DNA from: CAYRDC01 sp964422925
GTDB taxonomy: Bacteria; Bacteroidota; Bacteroidia; Chitinophagales; S012-47
Assembly (NCBI GenBank): GCA_964422925.1
Contig: CAYRDC010000002.1
Location: forward strand, 62,001-126,000
Reading direction: 5' to 3'
Length of the DNA stretch: 64,000 bases
In this document: one piece after another, positions 60,477 through 64,000 of the stretch
Layout: each line of letters opens with the position of its first letter
Numbering within the stretch: the stretch's first letter is position 1
Position numbers and translations under genes: made by a program
The notes under the pieces: generated by a model
Seen by the model: the letters and a program-made list of their open reading frames with translations, nothing else
Databases searched by the model: none
What the model was told of the DNA's origin: nothing

Positions 60477-61241
60477 TCAATTGTGTTTCATGGTCAGCTT
60501 GATTTCCTTTAGTTTCAGCTTGGTGTGCTGCATGAAATCACTGCGCATAATCCAGCTGTAATATGTCGGTTCCCTTTCCAGCACATCCCTGACTTTTTCG
60601 CCTTTGTGCTTCCCGAAATTGAACACCGGTTCCCCGTTTACGTAAATCATCCGCCTGCCCAGGTCCACGTATTCCACGTCTTTGGAAATTTCATTCAGGG
60701 AATCCACATCGTTCTCAAGTTCCTCGTAGCGGTCGAGTTGGGCCTGAAGCACTTCATAGGTGGCGCGTATGTCTGCCAGGGCCGAATGGGCATCCGGGAA
60801 TTCCTTTTCACAATAAAATTTGTAGGCGGCTGTCAGATCCCTTTTTTCCATGGCGGTGAAAATCCGGTACACATCGATCATTCTCCGGGTTTTCACTTCA
60901 AATACCATCCCCACCCGCAGGAATTCTTCCACCAGGAGGGGTATGTCGAACCGGTTGCTGTTGTACCCGGCCAGGTCAGCGTCATTCAGGAATTCAAAAA
61001 TTTCCCGGGCTTTTTCTGAAAAAGTCGGAAAGTCCCTGACCATTTCATTGGTATAGCCGTGAATCCTGGTGGCTTCTTCCGATATCGGTACCGTGGGGTT
61101 CAGTTTGTATAATTTGCTTTCTTCGCTGTGATCAGGATTGACTTTCAGGATTCCCAGTTCAATAATCCGGTCGGTGGCTACATTGGTGCCCGTGGATTCA
61201 ATATCGATAATAGCCAGGGGCTTCTTCAGGTTCAGTTTCAT
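60477..61241 (-). CDS. DnaQ-like 3'-5' exonuclease
   Basis: A 254-residue DEDDh exonuclease: 'LAIIDIESTGTNVATDRI' (first Asp and Glu), 'YNSNRFDIPLLVEEFL' (third) and 'AHSALADIRATYEVL' (catalytic His and last Asp). It resembles the epsilon proofreading subunit, with a C-terminal extension ('GRRMIYVNGEPVFNFGKH', then 'YYSWIMRSDF') common in Bacteroidota. Possibly proofreading or DNA repair. It lies 10 bases downstream of the Mur ligase gene and may share its transcript. Confidence 0.88.
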   Translation of the reverse strand: MKLNLKKPLAIIDIESTGTNVATDRIIELGILKVNPDHSEESKLYKLNPTVPISEEATRIHGYTNEMVRDFPTFSEKAREIFEFLNDADLAGYNSNRFDIPLLVEEFLRVGMVFEVKTRRMIDVYRIFTAMEKRDLTAAYKFYCEKEFPDAHSALADIRATYEVLQAQLDRYEELENDVDSLNEISKDVEYVDLGRRMIYVNGEPVFNFGKHKGEKVRDVLEREPTYYSWIMRSDFMQHTKLKLKEIKLTMKHN

Positions 61242-61251
61242 AAAAAGGGCT

Positions 61252-62607
61252 TCAGTTTGAGGTCACAAAGTTAGCGATTTCATCTATGGCAAGACCGCCA
61301 AAATTGCCGGAGCTCATCAACAGGAGGTTATGCTCCTGCCAGTCAAGGTTTTGCAAATAGTAGCGCAAGGCCTCTGCGTCATCGAATACCTGCAGCTCAT
61401 CATACCCGAAGGCCGAACGGATATCCGCTGGGGAAAGGCTTAACTTTTTCAGCGATAACGCGTGCGGGTTGTAATAGACGATCCGGTGGGTGGCGCCTTT
61501 CATAATACCTTTATACTGTGGCAGGAAGTCTTTGTTCAGGCTGCTGTAAGTATGCAGTTCCAGTACTGCGGTGAGCTTTCTGTCCGGATATTTTTCTTTT
61601 ACGGCTGCTATGGTAGCTTTTACCTTGGAAGGAGCATGCGCGAAATCCAGGTACACCGCTGCGTTGTCGTTTTCGGCCAGGGTTTCCAGCCTTTTACCGG
61701 CTCCCGGAAAATCCGACAACGCGGTTAAAAATGCTTCCGGATGGATGCCCAGTTTCCCGGCCAGGGCCAGGGCCGCGCCCAGGTTTTCCATATTGTGCCT
61801 CCCGAAAACATGCATGGGAAAAGCTTTGCCGTGGTATGGCACCACGAATTGTCCGTTCACCACCTGGTAGTTCAGGGGGCCGTAGGGGATACGGTTCAGA
61901 TGCCGGGCTTCTTCTGCCAGCCGGGCCACTTCCGGGTCGGATTTGTTGTATACCAGGTATCCTCCGGGTTCGCATCGGGTGAGAAAATCCCGGAAGGCCT
62001 GCAGATAGTTTTCAAAGGTCGGAAAGACATTGTAATGGTCCCACGCAATGCCGGTCAGGACGATATAGCGGGGTTTGTAATGCAAAAATTTAGGGCGCGG
62101 ATCAAGCGGGGAGCTCAGGTATTCGTCACCTTCGAAGACAGCCAACCAGGCTTCCGGGTGGAACATTACCTGCAGGTCAAAACCCCGGATGGCTGACCCG
62201 ACCAGGTAGCTCACAGGTATACCCTCCGCGCGCAGACCGTACAGCAACATCGCGGTAATGGTTGTTTTCCCATGGCTGCCGGCAATCACCGCCCTGGGGA
62301 TGTCCCGGGTTTCGCGGTACACGAATTCAGGAAAACTGTACACCGGAATGCCCAGCCTGAGCGCCCTGGCCAGCTCCGGATTGTCTTTTCGCGCGTGCAT
62401 GCCCAGAATGACGGCATCCAGTGATTTCGTAACTTTTCCGGGGTACCAGCCCGTATGAGGGGGCAGCAAACCTTCACTTTGCAGGTTTTTCCGGGCCGGA
62501 TTGAAAATTTCATCGTCAGACCCGGTAACAACGTAACCCTGCTTTTTCAATGCGATGGCCAGGTTGTGCATAACGGATCCGCCTATGGCAATAAAATGAA
62601 TGCGCAT
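61252..62607 (-). CDS. mpl: Mpl-type UDP-MurNAc-tripeptide ligase
   Basis: A 451-residue Mur ligase. The N-terminal nucleotide-binding start 'MRIHFIAIGGSVMHNLA', the ATP loop 'VIAGSHGKTTITAML', the middle 'FEGDEYLSSPLDPRPKFLHY' and the C-terminal 'YLDFAHAPSKVKATI' match Mpl, which re-attaches the recycled tripeptide L-Ala-gamma-D-Glu-meso-DAP to UDP-MurNAc. MurC is the alternative, but the 'GSVMHNLA' variant favours Mpl. ATG at 62607 is preferred, as the fold starts there. Confidence 0.87.
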   Translation of the reverse strand: MRIHFIAIGGSVMHNLAIALKKQGYVVTGSDDEIFNPARKNLQSEGLLPPHTGWYPGKVTKSLDAVILGMHARKDNPELARALRLGIPVYSFPEFVYRETRDIPRAVIAGSHGKTTITAMLLYGLRAEGIPVSYLVGSAIRGFDLQVMFHPEAWLAVFEGDEYLSSPLDPRPKFLHYKPRYIVLTGIAWDHYNVFPTFENYLQAFRDFLTRCEPGGYLVYNKSDPEVARLAEEARHLNRIPYGPLNYQVVNGQFVVPYHGKAFPMHVFGRHNMENLGAALALAGKLGIHPEAFLTALSDFPGAGKRLETLAENDNAAVYLDFAHAPSKVKATIAAVKEKYPDRKLTAVLELHTYSSLNKDFLPQYKGIMKGATHRIVYYNPHALSLKKLSLSPADIRSAFGYDELQVFDDAEALRYYLQNLDWQEHNLLLMSSGNFGGLAIDEIANFVTSN

Positions 62608-62631
62608 ACAGTTATAATTCAAAATTTGGAG

Positions 62632-62639
62632 TAAATTTG
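62632..62639 (+). promoter_or_regulatory. -7 element for the small lipoprotein
   Basis: TAAATTTG, exact consensus, 17 bases before the ATG at 62657. Confidence 0.5.
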
Positions 62640-62656
62640 TGAATTCAGATTCTATT

Positions 62657-62821
62657 ATGAAGCCTCAATCTGCTATGAAAAAACGCGTCAAGAAAGCCCT
62701 GGGATTACTGGCTGTTATGGTATTGCTTACCGGATTGTTTTCTTCCTGTAAATCACAAGACCAATACGGTTGTCCCGGTAAAATTACCAAAGCCCGGCCT
62801 GCCGCAGAGCACAGCATTTAA
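62657..62821 (+). CDS. 54-residue small lipoprotein
   Basis: A basic N-terminus followed by a hydrophobic stretch and the lipobox LFSSC gives a lipoprotein with a mature part of only about 24 residues, ending 'PAAEHSI'. A second ATG at 62675 would also keep the signal. A promoter element lies directly upstream. No family is recognised; small lipoproteins of this kind are common and mostly unstudied in Bacteroidota. Confidence 0.6.
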   Translation: MKPQSAMKKRVKKALGLLAVMVLLTGLFSSCKSQDQYGCPGKITKARPAAEHSI

Positions 62822-62838
62822 CATTTTGCCTTTGGTTT

Positions 62839-63246
62839 TCATCCCTTCCAGATGAAACGGATCTCCTGTTTGATATCCGGGTGAAGGCTTTTGGCTACCG
62901 GGCAATTCAAAGCTGCCTGTTCCAGTATTTTCTTTTCTTTTTCATTGGTGACATTACGCATATGAACATGGATGCGAATGGTGGAAATTCGCCTGGGGTT
63001 GGAAACCATGATTTTTTCCACCTCTGCGTAAGACTCACGGATATCCAGGTTCATATCCCTGGCCTTGATGCCCATAATGGTCAGTAAACAGCAGGCCAGG
63101 GAAGTAGCAGCCAGGTCCGTTGGTGAAAAGTTTTCCCCCTTACCCCGGTTATCCGGTGGCGCATCGGTTTCAATCCGGGTGCCTGAACGGGAATGAATGG
63201 CGGAAGTATGCAAATCTCCCGTGTAGGTTACAATGGATATTGGCAT
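62839..63246 (-). CDS. OsmC family peroxidase-like protein
   Basis: A 135-residue OsmC/Ohr-fold protein. Both reactive cysteines are present: the first in 'TSLACCLLTIMGIKARDM' and the second in 'AALNCPVAKSLHPDIK'. The N-terminal 'TDAPPDNRGKGENFSPTDL' is typical of the YhfA-like OsmC subgroup. OsmC proteins reduce organic hydroperoxides in the cytoplasm. Single gene, convergent with the small lipoprotein. Confidence 0.92.
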   Translation of the reverse strand: MPISIVTYTGDLHTSAIHSRSGTRIETDAPPDNRGKGENFSPTDLAATSLACCLLTIMGIKARDMNLDIRESYAEVEKIMVSNPRRISTIRIHVHMRNVTNEKEKKILEQAALNCPVAKSLHPDIKQEIRFIWKG

Positions 63247-63369
63247 CTCGCAATGGTTTTTGACAATGGTAAAAAATCTTTTTTCAAGGATTTGCGTTTT
63301 ACGGTTTAAGCATACATGCTTTGCTGCCTGAAATAAAAATAGTATTTTAACCTTTTGTAAAAAACCGTT

Positions 63370-64000
63370 GTGACAACAAGGAATTTGATAAAAGCCATAT
63401 TTACCATTCCGGTTCTGCTGTCATTTCTGAACCTGCCGGCTCAAAGCACTGATAAAAACAGCAATACCGTCAGCTTGATTTATACCCATGAAATCAGTTT
63501 CGGGGCATCGCTGAACACTTCCGGTCTTTCGGTTTTTGTCAATAAAACCAAGACCCTTAACATGAACACCAAACGGTTTTACCAAATCGAGCTGGCCGGT
63601 CTGAATCATCCCAAGGAATACAAGCAGCGAAATGACTACGTAATCGGCCCTAACGGTTATACACCAAAACCTTTTGTTTTCGGTAAAAAAAATTCATTCC
63701 TGGCCCTGCATGCCGGCCTGGGTAAAAAGATTTTGCTGGGCGATAAAGCTGAAAAAAGCGGGGTGGAGGTCAATTGGGTTTACATGTACGGCATTTCTCT
63801 TGGCTTGCTGAAGCCGTATTACCTCGATTTGATTTACCCGGTGGACGGCATCCGGTTTGAAATCCGGACGGAGAAGTATTCTGCTGGCAACGCCCAGCGT
63901 TTTTTAAACCCGCAATATATCTTCGGCTCCTCGGGTTTCGCCCCTGGCCTGAGGGAAATCAAGCTGATTCCGGGCATTCATGCCAAGACGGGCCTCAATT
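63370..64000 (+). CDS. secreted protein, 3' end beyond window
   Basis: A frame open from a GTG at 63370 to the window edge (210 codons); a TAA lies just upstream in frame and no ATG is near, so GTG (or TTG at 63385) must be the start. The N-terminus is a signal peptide (RNLIKAIFTIPVLLSFLNLPAQ). The mature part has alternating beta-strands ('VSLIYTHEISFGASLNTSG', 'SFLALHAGLGKKILLG', 'WVYMYGISLGLLKPYYLD') suggesting an outer-membrane barrel. Family not recognised. Confidence 0.68.
   Translation, partial: MTTRNLIKAIFTIPVLLSFLNLPAQSTDKNSNTVSLIYTHEISFGASLNTSGLSVFVNKTKTLNMNTKRFYQIELAGLNHPKEYKQRNDYVIGPNGYTPKPFVFGKKNSFLALHAGLGKKILLGDKAEKSGVEVNWVYMYGISLGLLKPYYLDLIYPVDGIRFEIRTEKYSAGNAQRFLNPQYIFGSSGFAPGLREIKLIPGIHAKTGLN

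Noticed and set aside
63421..63609. Minus-strand open frame of 62 codons
   Set aside because: It is antisense to a secreted-protein frame that begins with a signal peptide and stays open to the window end.
1..64000. CRISPR array
   Set aside because: No regularly spaced direct repeats with unique spacers were seen; the only tandem repeat is the two-copy 39-bp unit in the DUF1016 gene.

Overview
The window reads as a stretch of chromosome from a member of the Bacteroidota (Bacteroidetes). The support is: promoter-like TAnnTTTG elements just upstream of many genes, several secreted proteins with C-terminal type IX secretion (T9SS) sorting domains, HmuY/TonB-type haem uptake genes, a UbiA-type prenyltransferase of the menaquinone kind, and lipoproteins and TPR-like proteins typical of that phylum. 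Most of the window (about 1-46300 and 58180-64000) has balanced base composition. An AT-rich accessory segment lies between about 47060 and 57900.

Left core (1-46310). Housekeeping genes in short operons: an alpha/beta hydrolase, AI-2E transporter, ispE with a DUF58 protein, trxA, dnaE, an LTA-synthase-like sulfatase/diacylglycerol kinase/YciH operon, DUF4783-nadC, gpmI with a lipoprotein, an M20 dipeptidase, ahcY, pdxJ-plsC, gcvP, a lipoprotein-ubiA-ruvX-def cluster, polX, rplU-rpmA, an M48 protease, a GH3-family enzyme, dxr and rseP. ispE and dxr are both MEP isoprenoid genes. A likely haem/iron uptake locus occupies 16390-22070: a divergent AraC regulator, a HmuY-like protein carrying a T9SS tail, a TonB receptor and a HmuY-like lipoprotein, with candidate operator repeats between regulator and operon.

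Accessory island (about 46330-57880). It has three parts. (1) A minus-strand unit of a LexA/UmuD-like S24 protein without its DNA-binding half, a TcmP gene interrupted by one in-frame amber codon, and its three-Cys-motif partner (DUF5131). (2) A plus-strand, translationally coupled operon at 48609-51050 encoding a ubiquitin-like protein, an E2-like protein without a cysteine at the expected active site, a fused JAB protease-E1 enzyme, and a DUF6527 protein. This is a bacterial ubiquitination-like (Bub-type) conjugation system and is the most interesting content of the window. (3) A minus-strand type I restriction-modification operon hsdR-GxxExxY-hsdM-DUF1016 nuclease-hsdS, with a palindromic in-frame tandem repeat inside the DUF1016 gene. 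Together these look like a defence island.

Right core (58180-64000). A secreted hypothetical protein, an HscB-like co-chaperone with a degenerate HPD motif, tRNA-Leu(CAA) with its own promoter and terminator, a polyprenol-phosphate glycosyltransferase, a DnaQ-like exonuclease, an Mpl-type murein ligase, a small lipoprotein, an OsmC protein and the start of a secreted protein that runs off the window.

All functional calls are from reading the sequence and recalled family knowledge; no database search was run.
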